From Desulfobaculum sp044987625 (lineage in GTDB: Bacteria; Desulfobacterota; Desulfovibrionia; Desulfovibrionales; Desulfovibrionaceae): a stretch of 64,000 nucleotides of DNA. The notes beneath the pieces are model-generated. The model worked only from the letters and a program-made list of their open reading frames with translations, was not told the origin of the DNA and did no database searches. The DNA is taken from positions 124,001 to 188,000 of the forward strand of contig NZ_JBJDSB010000002.1 of NCBI RefSeq assembly GCF_044987625.1, read 5' to 3'. The translations under genes and the position numbers were made by a program. This document shows, in pieces, positions 44,054-52,857 of the stretch (positions within the stretch are counted from its first letter, which is position 1; the number at the start of each line of letters is the position of its first letter).

Positions 44054-44085
44054 GGGACGCTCCGGTAACGGGGCGTCCCTTTTTT
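44054..44085 (+). terminator. Intrinsic terminator of argFGH
   Basis: GGGACGCTCC/GGGGCGTCCC (10 bp, one G-T) with a 6-base loop and six T. Confidence 0.92.
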
Positions 44086-44256
44086 GTGCGTTTTTGTGTG
44101 CGGCAAGGGAGGGGAGAAGGCTATTTTATGACGATGGTGTGCGGTTTTTGGAGGAATGCAGAAAGGAAAAAATTCCAGCGGTTGCGAAATGTAACGTCCC
44201 GTCCTATAACGGCATTATGGTGACAGATTCTCCCCTTCAACCTCGGAGTATTGACC

Positions 44257-44625
44257 ATGAAGCGTGAAGATGTGTTGTCTGGCCCCGGTATTGGACGGGA
44301 ATTCGTACGGCGTTTTGCTGGGCACAGGCCCATGGTGAAACTGCTGATGAACACGGGAAAGATACGCACCAGTCAGGAGAAGGCCGAGCAGGTGCGGTTC
44401 GTCATGGACCGTTTGGTCACGCTGGCCACGGCGGATTCCGACGCCGCGCGCAGGCAGGCCTACAAGTATCTTAATGACAACAGGGCGCTCAATCGCCTGT
44501 TCAACCATGTCGCCCCGTGCTGCCAAGAGGTGGAGGGCCACTATGTGCGCCTGACGCCCATCGGCGGAGCGGGGACGGCCGCGCCGATGACCATGGTGGA
44601 ACTGCCCCTTGAGGAGAAACCCTAA
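44257..44625 (+). CDS. Ribosomal protein L17-like protein (divergent paralogue)
   Basis: A 122-residue protein that aligns by eye with L17 (RplQ). From about residue 30, KIRTSQEKAEQVRFVMDRLVTLA, then RRQAYKYLNDNRALNRLFN, and GHYVRLTPIG to APMTMVELP match the L17 pattern. The first 30 residues (with SGPGIGREFVRRF) replace the strongly conserved basic N-terminus of true L17. It is not in an rpoA operon, and stands between the arg operon and infA with a CGGAG site. Whether it joins the ribosome is unknown; a duplicate of rplQ elsewhere is expected. Confidence 0.7.
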   Translation: MKREDVLSGPGIGREFVRRFAGHRPMVKLLMNTGKIRTSQEKAEQVRFVMDRLVTLATADSDAARRQAYKYLNDNRALNRLFNHVAPCCQEVEGHYVRLTPIGGAGTAAPMTMVELPLEEKP

Positions 44626-44806
44626 AAGGCCGCTGGCCGCACACGGCGCGGCGCGTACAGAAATGCCGTAAATTGCCGCGTGCCGCAGAGGTACGCTTGC
44701 TTTGAGGCCCCGCGCGCCGCATTTTTTCTTCCATGGAAGTCGCTGCCATGTGGGCGGGCAGGTCCTGCCGCCGCGTTGCAGCGTAAGTCACAATCATAGA
44801 ATGAGA
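44626..44806. other. Intergenic region after the L17-like gene
   Basis: No gene or repeat is supported here. It is followed by two hairpins at 44807-44844 and 44879-44941. Confidence 0.4.
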
Positions 44807-44844
44807 AACGCCCCGCAAGCCGGAAGGGAGGCTTGCGGGGCGTT
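44807..44844 (+). terminator. Hairpin after the L17-like gene
   Basis: A perfect 15-bp stem (AACGCCCCGCAAGCC/GGCTTGCGGGGCGTT). The T-run after it is poor, so it may be a transcript-end hairpin rather than a full terminator. Confidence 0.5.
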
Positions 44845-44878
44845 GTCGTGCAACCTGAGTGTGTCGGCCTTAGGTTGC

Positions 44879-44941
44879 AAAAAACCGGAGAGAGGGAGAG
44901 AGGCTGTCTGTGTCGAGACAGGCTCTCCCCCTTTCTCCGGC
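44879..44941 (-). terminator. Intrinsic terminator of infA
   Basis: A long imperfect stem (CCGGAGA-type arms around GAGAGGCTGTCTGTG/CGAGACAGGCTCTC) followed by six T on the minus strand, 25 bases past the infA stop. Confidence 0.75.
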
Positions 44942-44966
44942 TTCGCCGTGCGAAAGGGAATGAGGA

Positions 44967-45185
44967 CTAGCGGGGGCGGAAGGTAATGCGGCCGCGGTTC
45001 AGGTCGTAGGGAGAAAGTTCCACGGTGACCTTGTCGCCGGGCAGAACGCGGATGCGGAACTTGCGCATCTTGCCGGAGATGTGGGCCAGCACTTCGTGGT
45101 CGTTCTCAAGCTTCACGCGGAACGTCGCATTGGGAAGGGCCTCTTCAACGACGCCCTGTACTTCAATTGCTTCTTCTTTAGCCAT
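44967..45185 (-). CDS. infA: Translation initiation factor IF-1
   Basis: IF-1 is a 72-residue OB-fold protein that binds the ribosomal A site during initiation. The sequence has EVQGVVEEALPNATFRVKLEN, HISGKMRKFRIRVLPGDKVTVELSPYDL, and the family end ITFRPR. It is monocistronic and has a terminator; it lies 267 bases from selC on the same strand. Confidence 0.97.
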   Translation of the reverse strand: MAKEEAIEVQGVVEEALPNATFRVKLENDHEVLAHISGKMRKFRIRVLPGDKVTVELSPYDLNRGRITFRPR

Positions 45186-45452
45186 ATGTCCTCCATTTCA
45201 ATATTCACGAGCATGCTGCGACAGCGATGCCAGACTTTAAGAGTAGTGTGTCCACACATGATGGAGTGCGGACCGATAGCGCCTACAACATGCAGGGGCG
45301 CTCGTCAAGGTGCCACGCCCTGTATACAGAGGCGCCCACGGTGCGTTGCGCCGTGGTTTGCAGCCGATGCGGATGCGATTTCACTCTGGGAAAATATCAG
45401 GGAATCCGGATTGGTACAAGATGCTCTGCGCTCAAGGCCGACTGCTTTTTCA

Positions 45453-45546
45453 TGGCGGAGGGACACAGGAGTCGAACCTGCCAATCGTTTCTCAACGATT
45501 CTACGGGTTTGAAGCCCGCGCCCATCACCGGATGAGACGTCCCTCC
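45453..45546 (-). tRNA. selC: tRNA-Sec (selenocysteine, anticodon TCA)
   Basis: A 94-base tRNA with encoded CCA, long variable arm and 8-bp acceptor stem (GGAGGGAC/GTCCCTCC), as in bacterial selC. Anticodon stem GCGGG/CCCGT-type encloses TTCAAA, so the anticodon is TCA, reading UGA. The variable arm forms AATCGTT/AACGATT. It signals that selenoproteins are made; the selA, selB and selD genes are not in the window and no UGA-containing gene was recognised here. Confidence 0.93.
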
Positions 45547-45560
45547 ACATGGGTAGGCGT

Positions 45561-45589
45561 GAAGTAACAGGTTTGGCCCAACTCTTCAA
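45561..45589 (-). promoter_or_regulatory. Probable promoter of selC
   Basis: On the minus strand TTGAAG, 17 bases, TACTTC; the predicted start is about 8 bases before selC. Confidence 0.4.
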
Positions 45590-45821
45590 GCGGAAAGGCA
45601 ATTCGCCCCGCCGCGCCAGCCCGCCCAGAGCAAGAATTGCCCCGGCCTGCGCGTGGACAGTGCCATGGGTGTATGTTAGCGTTTTACGATACGCCTTGCA
45701 CGAAAAGGCAAAAATGGAAAAAACGCAACGCAGGCCATTGCCTGCCGTACCATCAGAACTTATACTACCGGATATCCTGCGAATCAGCGCAAACGCGCCA
45801 ATGCCATAGAGGAGTTCCAAC

Positions 45822-47885
45822 TTGAACAACTTCGCCAAGAACCTCTTTCTGTGGGCGGCCATCTGTCTCGTTATGGTCGTCCTCTTCAACCTGTTCAACC
45901 AGCCGCCTACACCCCAGCTGAAGTTCAGTTACACGGAACTGCTGGAGCGTGTGGACAAGGGTGACGTGGTTGAAGTGAAAATCCAGGGACAGCGCATCAC
46001 TGGCTCCGTCGTGGATGGCCAGCGCTTTGTCAGCTACGCCCCTGACGATCCGAACTTTGTCCAGCGGCTTATCGACCGCAAGGTGCAGGTCACGGCGGAA
46101 CCTGACGAGGAATCCCCCTGGTACATGACGTTATTCATATCATGGTTCCCAATGCTGTTGCTTATTGGCGTGTGGATTTTCTTCATGCGGCAAATGCAGT
46201 CCGGCGGCGGAAAGGCCATGAGCTTCGGCCGCTCGCGGGCCAAAATGATCAGTCAGGACCAGTCCAAGGTCACCTTTGAAGACGTCGCCGGTGTGGACGA
46301 AGCCAAGGAAGAACTCTCCGAGGTTGTGGAATTTTTGTCCCAGCCCAAGAAGTTCACCCGCCTTGGTGGACGCATCCCCAAGGGCGTTTTGCTGGTCGGC
46401 TCGCCCGGTACAGGTAAAACGCTGCTTGCCCGCGCCGTTGCCGGTGAGGCTGGCGTGCCGTTCTTCTCCATCTCCGGCTCCGACTTCGTCGAAATGTTCG
46501 TCGGTGTTGGTGCCTCCCGTGTGCGCGACCTGTTCGTGCAGGGGAAGAAGAACGCCCCGTGCCTCATCTTCATCGACGAAATCGACGCCGTTGGCCGCCA
46601 GCGCGGTGCCGGTCTTGGCGGTGGACATGACGAACGCGAGCAGACGCTGAACCAGCTCCTCGTTGAGATGGACGGTTTTGAGTCCAACGAAGGCGTTATC
46701 CTCATCGCCGCCACCAACCGCCCCGACGTTCTGGACCCGGCGCTGCTGCGTCCCGGCCGTTTTGACAGGCAGGTTGTGGTGCCCACGCCCGACGTGCGTG
46801 GCCGCGCGCGCATCCTTGAGGTGCATTCGCGCCGCACGCCCCTCGGCCCCGATGTGGACATCGTTACCATCGCCCGCGGGACGCCCGGTTTCTCCGGTGC
46901 GGACCTTGAGAACCTCGTCAACGAGGCCGCCCTGCAGGCCGCCAAGCTCAACCGCGATCAGGTTGTCATGGCGGACTTTGAGACGGCCAAAGACAAGGTG
47001 CTCATGGGCAAGGAGCGCCGCAGCGTCATCCTGTCCGAAGAGGAAAAGAAGACCACGGCCTACCATGAGGCAGGCCATGCCATTGTCGCCAAGTCCATCC
47101 CGGGAACGGACCCTGTTCACAAGGTGTCCATCATCCCCCGCGGACGCGCGCTTGGCGTGACCATGCAGCTGCCCGTGGACGACCGACACAATTATTCGAG
47201 GACCTACCTCGACGCGACCCTCGCCATGCTGCTTGGTGGCCGCGCCGCCGAAGAGATTATCTTCGACCAGCGCACCACCGGTGCCAGCAACGACATTGAG
47301 CGTGCCACCGACATGGCCCGCAAGATGGTAACCCAGTGGGGCATGAGCGAAGCCATTGGCCCGCTGTCCCTCGCCGAGAAGGACGACTCTGTGTTCCTCG
47401 GCCGGGAAATGACCCGCCATAAGAGCCTCAGCGAGGAGACTGCCCGCTTGGTGGACGCTGAAATCACCCGCGTGGTTCAGGAAGCCAACAACAGGGCGCA
47501 CAGCATTCTCACGGAGAATTTGGACATCTTGCATGCCGTGGCTGATGCGCTTCTGGAACGCGAGACCATCTCCGGTGCAGACATCGACAAGCTGATGGCT
47601 GGCGAGTCCCTGCCACCCATGGAGAATGGTGTGGCCGTCCGCAAGCCCGGCGCTGTCGCCGCGGCCGAGGGCAAGACCACCACTGGCGAGGACCTTGACG
47701 ACCAGCCTGCCCAGAGCGCCGCGCAGCCCGCGCCCGCCGAGGAAGGCCACAGCGCCGAGGCCACACGCCCCGAGGATGATGACACGCTGAAGGACGCCCA
47801 TGAGGGCGAGGAGTTCACCCTTGAACCGGGTGAGCCCGAAGAGTCCCCAGAAGGGACATCCGACAAGCAAGGAAAGGACAACTAG
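45822..47885 (+). CDS. ftsH: ATP-dependent zinc metalloprotease FtsH
   Basis: FtsH degrades damaged membrane proteins and selected cytoplasmic regulators. The 687-residue product has two N-terminal membrane segments (about 6-24 and 103-125), an AAA Walker A GSPGTGKT near 193, Walker B and SRH regions (IFIDEIDAVGRQRGAGLGGG), and the zinc site HEAGH (414-418). A Pro/Glu-rich tail follows. The start is TTG at 45822 with AGAGGAG at seven bases. First gene of the ftsH-folP-cdaA-ybbR-glmM run, tightly packed. Confidence 0.95.
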   Translation: MNNFAKNLFLWAAICLVMVVLFNLFNQPPTPQLKFSYTELLERVDKGDVVEVKIQGQRITGSVVDGQRFVSYAPDDPNFVQRLIDRKVQVTAEPDEESPWYMTLFISWFPMLLLIGVWIFFMRQMQSGGGKAMSFGRSRAKMISQDQSKVTFEDVAGVDEAKEELSEVVEFLSQPKKFTRLGGRIPKGVLLVGSPGTGKTLLARAVAGEAGVPFFSISGSDFVEMFVGVGASRVRDLFVQGKKNAPCLIFIDEIDAVGRQRGAGLGGGHDEREQTLNQLLVEMDGFESNEGVILIAATNRPDVLDPALLRPGRFDRQVVVPTPDVRGRARILEVHSRRTPLGPDVDIVTIARGTPGFSGADLENLVNEAALQAAKLNRDQVVMADFETAKDKVLMGKERRSVILSEEEKKTTAYHEAGHAIVAKSIPGTDPVHKVSIIPRGRALGVTMQLPVDDRHNYSRTYLDATLAMLLGGRAAEEIIFDQRTTGASNDIERATDMARKMVTQWGMSEAIGPLSLAEKDDSVFLGREMTRHKSLSEETARLVDAEITRVVQEANNRAHSILTENLDILHAVADALLERETISGADIDKLMAGESLPPMENGVAVRKPGAVAAAEGKTTTGEDLDDQPAQSAAQPAPAEEGHSAEATRPEDDDTLKDAHEGEEFTLEPGEPEESPEGTSDKQGKDN

Positions 47886-47887
47886 CA

Positions 47888-48772
47888 ATGCATGGTCGCG
47901 TTCACTGGAACGTTACGGGGGGTAGGGTCCTGGGCCCCGCCCCCTTTTTTGTTGTAGGCATCGTCAACGTTACCCCGGACTCGTTCTACGACGGGGGAGC
48001 GCACGACAGTCATGAGGCCGCCGTGGAGCACGGCAAAAAGCTCATCGCCGACGGCGCGCACATCCTTGATGTGGGCGGCGAGTCCACCCGGCCCACGGCC
48101 GAGCGCGTGGGTACCGGCGAGGAACTGCGCCGCGTGGTTCCCGTTGTGCGCGAGCTGGCCAAATACATCCGCGATAATGAGCTGGACGCCGCTATCTCCG
48201 TGGACACCTATAAAGCTGCGACCGCAGCGGCGGCTCTTGAAGCTGGTGCGGTTGTGGTCAACGATGTGTCCGGCTGCCGCTTTGATCCGGAGCTTATGGA
48301 CGTGTTGGCGCAGTATCAGCCCGGTTATGTTTTGATGCATTGTCAGGGTCTGCCCGGCAGCATGCAGAACGATCCGTCCTACGTGGACGTGGTTGACGAG
48401 ATTTCCGACTTTTTCGACCAGCGCCTTCGTCAGTTGACGCGGGCCGGCCTTGCCGAGGAGAACATCGTTCTGGACCCCGGCATCGGCTTTGGCAAAAAGC
48501 TGGAGCATAATCTGGAGATTCTGCGCAACATCGAGGCCTTTGGCCGCTTTGGTCTGCCCATGTTCATGGGCCTGTCCAACAAATCCCTGTGGGGCGACCT
48601 GCTGGGAGTGGACGTGGACAGCCGCCAGAATGCCACACAGATTGGAACGGCTCTTTTGGCCGCGCGCGGCGTACAGATTCACCGCGTGCATGAGGTGGCC
48701 CCCACCGTGGAGACGCTTCGTATCGTGCAGGCCATGGACAGGCGCACCGCGCGCCGCCACTACATGGAGTAG
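47888..48772 (+). CDS. folP: Dihydropteroate synthase
   Basis: FolP condenses pterin pyrophosphate with p-aminobenzoate in folate synthesis. 294 residues. Signatures: VVGIVNVTPDSFYDGG, the pABA loop ILDVGGESTRPTAERV, VVVNDVSGCRF, LMHCQGLPGSMQ and VLDPGIGFGKKLEHNLEILR. Two bases after ftsH, it is probably cotranscribed. AAGGACAACTAGCA lies before the ATG, with the ribosome site inside the ftsH end. Confidence 0.95.
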   Translation: MHGRVHWNVTGGRVLGPAPFFVVGIVNVTPDSFYDGGAHDSHEAAVEHGKKLIADGAHILDVGGESTRPTAERVGTGEELRRVVPVVRELAKYIRDNELDAAISVDTYKAATAAAALEAGAVVVNDVSGCRFDPELMDVLAQYQPGYVLMHCQGLPGSMQNDPSYVDVVDEISDFFDQRLRQLTRAGLAEENIVLDPGIGFGKKLEHNLEILRNIEAFGRFGLPMFMGLSNKSLWGDLLGVDVDSRQNATQIGTALLAARGVQIHRVHEVAPTVETLRIVQAMDRRTARRHYME

Positions 48773-48777
48773 CCTGC

Positions 48778-49527
48778 ATGCTGGAGCTTGGCGGATTCAG
48801 CATTTCGTGGATTGAGCTGGTGGACATCGCGCTTGTCGCGGTCATCTTCTACCGGCTCATCCTGCTGATCAAGGGGACCCGTGCACTGTCTGTGTTCACG
48901 GGCCTCGTGCTTTTGCTCATCATCTTTTATTTCTCCGACGAGTTGGGACTGACCACCCTGCACTGGTTGCTGGGCAAGTTCCTCGGCTCCATCTTCCTTG
49001 TCGTCATCATCCTGTTCCAGCGGGATATCCGCAACGCCTTGTCGCAGTTTGGGGCAGGGCGGATGTGGCGGCGCGCGCCGGTGGCGGAACAGGAGTTCAA
49101 CACTCTTGCCGCCGCCGTGCTCTCCATGGCCGAAAAGCGCATTGGCGCACTGGTGGTCATTGAGAAGAATGTCCCCCTGGGGGACCTTGTGGCACGCGGC
49201 GTGAAGGTGGATGGCGAAATGACCAAGGAGCTTCTGCTCACCATTTTTCATCCGGATACGCCGCTGCATGATGGCGCGGTCATTGTCCGCCGTGGACGCA
49301 TTGTGGCTGCGGGATGTATTCTGCCGTTGGCGGTGGGCATCCGCAAAAAGCAGCACTATGGCACACGGCACAGGGCGGCCATTGGCATCACGCAGGAGAC
49401 CGACGCTGTGGCGGTTGTGGTCTCCGAGGAACGCGGCGAGATATCCCTTGCCGTTGGCGGCCGCCTAACGGCCAGCCTTGACGAAGTGCGCCTGAAGCGC
49501 GTGCTGAAACGGGTATGGAATAAGTAA
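48778..49527 (+). CDS. cdaA: Diadenylate cyclase (c-di-AMP synthase), CdaA type
   Basis: CdaA makes c-di-AMP from two ATP at the membrane. The 249-residue product has three membrane segments in the first 90 residues and a DAC domain with the catalytic LHDGAVIV (Asp165-Gly-Ala) and GTRHRAAIGI (Arg197-His198-Arg199) motifs, so it should be active. Five bases after folP; followed by its regulator ybbR and glmM. Confidence 0.95.
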   Translation: MLELGGFSISWIELVDIALVAVIFYRLILLIKGTRALSVFTGLVLLLIIFYFSDELGLTTLHWLLGKFLGSIFLVVIILFQRDIRNALSQFGAGRMWRRAPVAEQEFNTLAAAVLSMAEKRIGALVVIEKNVPLGDLVARGVKVDGEMTKELLLTIFHPDTPLHDGAVIVRRGRIVAAGCILPLAVGIRKKQHYGTRHRAAIGITQETDAVAVVVSEERGEISLAVGGRLTASLDEVRLKRVLKRVWNK

Positions 49528-49529
49528 TT

Positions 49530-50459
49530 ATGTTGCGCAATTGGCAATACAGGCTTCTCGCCCTCGTTCTGGCATTTGCCTGCTGGTACCTTGTCACGGG
49601 CCAGCAGAAGGTGGAGACGTGGCTTGAGGTGCCGGTGGATATTGTCAATGCGCCCAAGGATATTGCCATCCAGTCCGGCTTGAAGACGCGCATTAATGTT
49701 CGTGTGCGCGGTTCCAAGCCGATGCTTCGTGGGCTGGATGCCCGGAGTCTGGCCTATCCGCTGGACCTTTCCGGCCTGCGCGCCGGGACCGTTGTGCTCA
49801 ATTTCGACGCGAACCGCATCCCCGTGCCCAAGGCCGTGGAGGTGCTGGAGATTGACCCGCCCCGTCTGACCGTTGACGCGGACAGAATGATCACCCGCCG
49901 CGTGCGGGTGGAGCCGCAGTGGAAGGGCAGCGTCGAAAAGAACTTTTCCCTGCTGGAGGCATGGACCGTGCCCGCGGCGGTGAAGGTGCGTGGCCCGCAG
50001 GACCTTGTGGACTCGCTTTCCGCTGTGCCGACCCTGCCGCTGGCAGGCAATGTGACCACAGCCGGCACCATGGAACGGGAGCTGGGCCTTGACCTGCCCG
50101 AATCCGTGGTGGCAGACCCCGCCGTGGTGAAGGCGAGCTTCCGCTTTGCGGAAAAGACGGAAAAGCTGTGGGTCAAATTGCCCCTGAAGGTGCTGCCTGA
50201 AAACCTTGCCAAAAGTGCGGGTGTACAGGTAAAGCCAAAGACCGTTCAGCTTCATGTGGAGGTTCCGGTGAGTCTTCTTGATAAAGAGGACTTCAAAAGC
50301 CTGTTCTCCACCTTCATTCTTCTGAACTCATCCATAGATCCGGGGTGGCATGTGGTGGAATACCGCACCAAGCTGCCTCCGGGCTGTACGCTTATTAAGG
50401 CTGTTCCGCAGAAGGTTGACCTGCGGGTGAGCCGCCGCCTGGCACCAGAGGGCGGTTAG
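49530..50459 (+). CDS. ybbR: YbbR-domain protein (CdaR-like), CdaA regulator
   Basis: A 309-residue protein with one N-terminal membrane segment (about 6-22) and YbbR repeats outside. In Firmicutes the CdaR/YbbR protein controls CdaA through direct contact. Repeated segments include KVETWLEVPVDI, LRAGTVVLNF and KLWVKLPLKVLP. Its start is two bases after the cdaA stop. The presence with cdaA and glmM supports the same role here (inference). Confidence 0.88.
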   Translation: MLRNWQYRLLALVLAFACWYLVTGQQKVETWLEVPVDIVNAPKDIAIQSGLKTRINVRVRGSKPMLRGLDARSLAYPLDLSGLRAGTVVLNFDANRIPVPKAVEVLEIDPPRLTVDADRMITRRVRVEPQWKGSVEKNFSLLEAWTVPAAVKVRGPQDLVDSLSAVPTLPLAGNVTTAGTMERELGLDLPESVVADPAVVKASFRFAEKTEKLWVKLPLKVLPENLAKSAGVQVKPKTVQLHVEVPVSLLDKEDFKSLFSTFILLNSSIDPGWHVVEYRTKLPPGCTLIKAVPQKVDLRVSRRLAPEGG

Positions 50460-50516
50460 TCCCCTATCATACGGCCCGCCACCGGCGCGGCGCCTCCTGA
50501 TCTGACGAGGATACAC

Positions 50517-51869
50517 ATGACGCAACGCATATTCGGCACCGACGGCCTCCGCGGTCAGGTGAATATTTTCCCCATGCTTCCGGAGCTGGCCCTGCGCTTG
50601 GGCCTTGCCGCCGGGCAATACTTTCGTAATGGCAAAAAGCGCCACCGCGTGCTCATCGGCAAGGACACCCGCGTGTCTGGCTACGTGTTTGAGACGGCGC
50701 TGACGTCGGGCTTTTGCGCGGCGGGCATGGACGTGTTGCTGGTTGGTCCCATGCCGACCCCGGCTATCTCGTACCTGACCCGCAGCATGCGCGCGGACCT
50801 GGGCGTGGTGATTTCCGCCTCGCACAACCCCTTCATGGACAACGGCATCAAGTTCTTTGACCACAAGGGCTTTAAACTGCCCGACGAGGTTGAGGACCAG
50901 ATTTCCGCCATGGTCATGGACCCCGACACCGCGTGGGACTACCCGGAGCCGGAGCACGTGGGCAAGGCCAAGCGCATTGGCGACAGCACCGGGCGCTACA
51001 TTGTGGCGCTGAAGCACACCTTCCCGTCCGCGCTCACCCTCGACGGCGTGAAAATCGTCCTTGATTGCGCCAACGGCGCGACCTACAAGGTCGCCCCGCG
51101 CGTGTTTGAAGAGCTGGGCGCCGAGGTCATCAAGGTGGGCGTGGAACCCAACGGCCTGAATATCAACGACAAGTGCGGCTCTCTGTACCCCGAGGTGGTC
51201 GCCGACTGTGTGCGCCGCGAGGGCGCGGACATCGGCCTTGCCCTTGATGGCGACGGCGACAGGCTCATCGTGGTGGACGAAAACGGCCGCATCCTCGACG
51301 GCGATCAGATCATGGCCCTGTGCGCCATGGATATGATGGAGCGCGATGAACTGCCGGGCAAGCAGCTTGTTGCCACGGTCATGAGCAACATGGCGCTGGA
51401 GGTCTTCATGCAGGAGCGCGGCGGCAGCCTGCTGCGCACCGCAGTCGGCGACAGGCACGTTGTGGAGGCCATGCGCCGCGAGGGCGCAACCCTTGGCGGC
51501 GAGCAGTCCGGGCATCTGATCTTTTTGAACCACTCCACCACGGGGGACGGCATCCTTGCGGCGCTGCAGCTCCTGCGCATCATGGTGGAGCGCGACAAGC
51601 CGCTCTCTGACCTTGCGCACCTTATTGAACCCTTCCCGCAGAAGCTCACCAACGTGCACGTGGAACGCAAGATTCCCTTCGACTCCGCCCCCGCGGTGAT
51701 AGACGCTGTGGCCGGCGCGGAAAGCGAGCTTGGCTCGCGCGGTCGCGTGCTGCTGCGCTACTCGGGAACCGAGTCCGTGGCGCGCATTATGGTGGAGGGA
51801 CAGGATGACGCCCTTGTTGAGCGGCTTTCCGGTCAGCTGGCCGAGACTTTGCGCGAACACTTGCGCTAA
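50517..51869 (+). CDS. glmM: Phosphoglucosamine mutase
   Basis: GlmM converts glucosamine-6-phosphate to glucosamine-1-phosphate for UDP-GlcNAc. 450 residues. Signatures: FGTDGLRGQVN, the active-site Ser in ISASHNPFMDNGIKFF (Ser102), the metal loop LALDGDGDRLIVVDE, and GGEQSGHLIF. In other bacteria GlmM binds CdaA and inhibits it; the arrangement cdaA-ybbR-glmM is kept. AGGAT lies about 8 bases before the ATG. Confidence 0.97.
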   Translation: MTQRIFGTDGLRGQVNIFPMLPELALRLGLAAGQYFRNGKKRHRVLIGKDTRVSGYVFETALTSGFCAAGMDVLLVGPMPTPAISYLTRSMRADLGVVISASHNPFMDNGIKFFDHKGFKLPDEVEDQISAMVMDPDTAWDYPEPEHVGKAKRIGDSTGRYIVALKHTFPSALTLDGVKIVLDCANGATYKVAPRVFEELGAEVIKVGVEPNGLNINDKCGSLYPEVVADCVRREGADIGLALDGDGDRLIVVDENGRILDGDQIMALCAMDMMERDELPGKQLVATVMSNMALEVFMQERGGSLLRTAVGDRHVVEAMRREGATLGGEQSGHLIFLNHSTTGDGILAALQLLRIMVERDKPLSDLAHLIEPFPQKLTNVHVERKIPFDSAPAVIDAVAGAESELGSRGRVLLRYSGTESVARIMVEGQDDALVERLSGQLAETLREHLR

Positions 51870-51888
51870 GTCGAAAAAAAGATAGTAT
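51861..51888 (+). promoter_or_regulatory. Possible promoter of galU
   Basis: TTGCGC, 16 bases, TAGTAT, followed by A+T-rich sequence (TATATATACG). Confidence 0.3.
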
Positions 51889-51927
51889 ATCATCGTCTTA
51901 TATATACGATCCAGTAAGGAGACCAGC

Positions 51928-52797
51928 ATGGACATCACGAAAGTCGTCATACCCGTGGCCGGATGGGGAACCCGTTCACTCCCCGCCACCAAGAACATTC
52001 CCAAAGAAATGCTGCCCATCTACAAGAAGCCTGTGGTGCAGTACGTGGTGGAGGAAGCCATCCAAACGGGGTTGACCGATGTCATTTTCGTCAACAACCA
52101 GAATAAAAAAATTATCGAAGACCACTTCGACTACAACTTCATCCTTGAGAACCTGCTGGAGCGCAAAGGCAAACCGGAACTGCTCAAGGAAATCCGCGAC
52201 GTGGCCGAGATGGCCAACATCATCTCCGTGCGGCAGAAGCTGCAGCTTGGGCTTGGGCATGCCGTGCTCTGCGCCCGTGAGGTCGTCAAGAATGAGCCCT
52301 TTGCCGTTATGGTGGGTGATGACCTGATGTTTGGCGTTGACCCGGGCATCCAGCAGCTTGTGGACGTGGCCAAGGCCGAGCGTATGGCCGTTGTGGGCGT
52401 GGTGGAAGTGCCGCAGGAAAAGGTGGACCGCTACGGCATCATTAACGGCGAGGAATACGTCCCCGGCATTTTCCGCGTGCGCAGTGTGGTGGAAAAGCCC
52501 GCCGTGGAGGACGCCCCCTCGCGCATGGCTATCGTTGGCCGCTACGTGCTGACGCCCGAGGTCTTTGACCATCTGGACAAGGTGGAGCCAGGCGTTGGCG
52601 GCGAAATTCAGCTGACGGACGCGCTGGAGCGCCTTGCTGCGGAAAATCGCCTGCTGGCGGTGCGCATGCGTGGCCGCCGGTTTGACGCAGGCGACTGGGC
52701 GGAGTACCTCACTGCCAACATCTACTTCGCATTGCAGGATGAAGAGCTCCGCGACGGCCTCGTTGCGAATCTTCTTGAACTCCTGCCTTGCAAATAA
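51928..52797 (+). CDS. galU: UTP-glucose-1-phosphate uridylyltransferase
   Basis: GalU makes UDP-glucose. The 289-residue product has VIPVAGWGTRSLPATKNIPKEMLP, the uridylyltransferase nucleotide-binding motif, YVVEEAIQTGLTDVIFVNNQ, AVMVGDDLMFG and VEKPA. The ATG is preceded by AAGGAG. It feeds UDP-glucose to envelope glycans; two glycosyltransferases lie at 23-25 kb. It ends at the terminator 52819-52854 that leads directly into priA. Confidence 0.97.
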   Translation: MDITKVVIPVAGWGTRSLPATKNIPKEMLPIYKKPVVQYVVEEAIQTGLTDVIFVNNQNKKIIEDHFDYNFILENLLERKGKPELLKEIRDVAEMANIISVRQKLQLGLGHAVLCAREVVKNEPFAVMVGDDLMFGVDPGIQQLVDVAKAERMAVVGVVEVPQEKVDRYGIINGEEYVPGIFRVRSVVEKPAVEDAPSRMAIVGRYVLTPEVFDHLDKVEPGVGGEIQLTDALERLAAENRLLAVRMRGRRFDAGDWAEYLTANIYFALQDEELRDGLVANLLELLPCK

Positions 52798-52818
52798 TCC
52801 GTTGACCGGACATTCTGA

Positions 52819-52854
52819 CCCCCGCCGGAATCCGTCCGGCGGGGGTATTTTTTT
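52819..52854 (+). terminator. Intrinsic terminator of galU
   Basis: CCCCCGCCGGA/TCCGGCGGGGG (11 bp), loop ATCCG, then a T-rich tract. It ends only four bases before the priA ATG, so priA must be expressed by a promoter within this region or by read-through. Confidence 0.9.
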
Positions 52855-52857
52855 GTC

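Noticed and set aside
45822..52797. Sigma-54 type promoters in front of the larger operons
   Set aside because: No convincing TGGCAC-N5-TTGC pattern was seen; the only good boxes are sigma-70-like.
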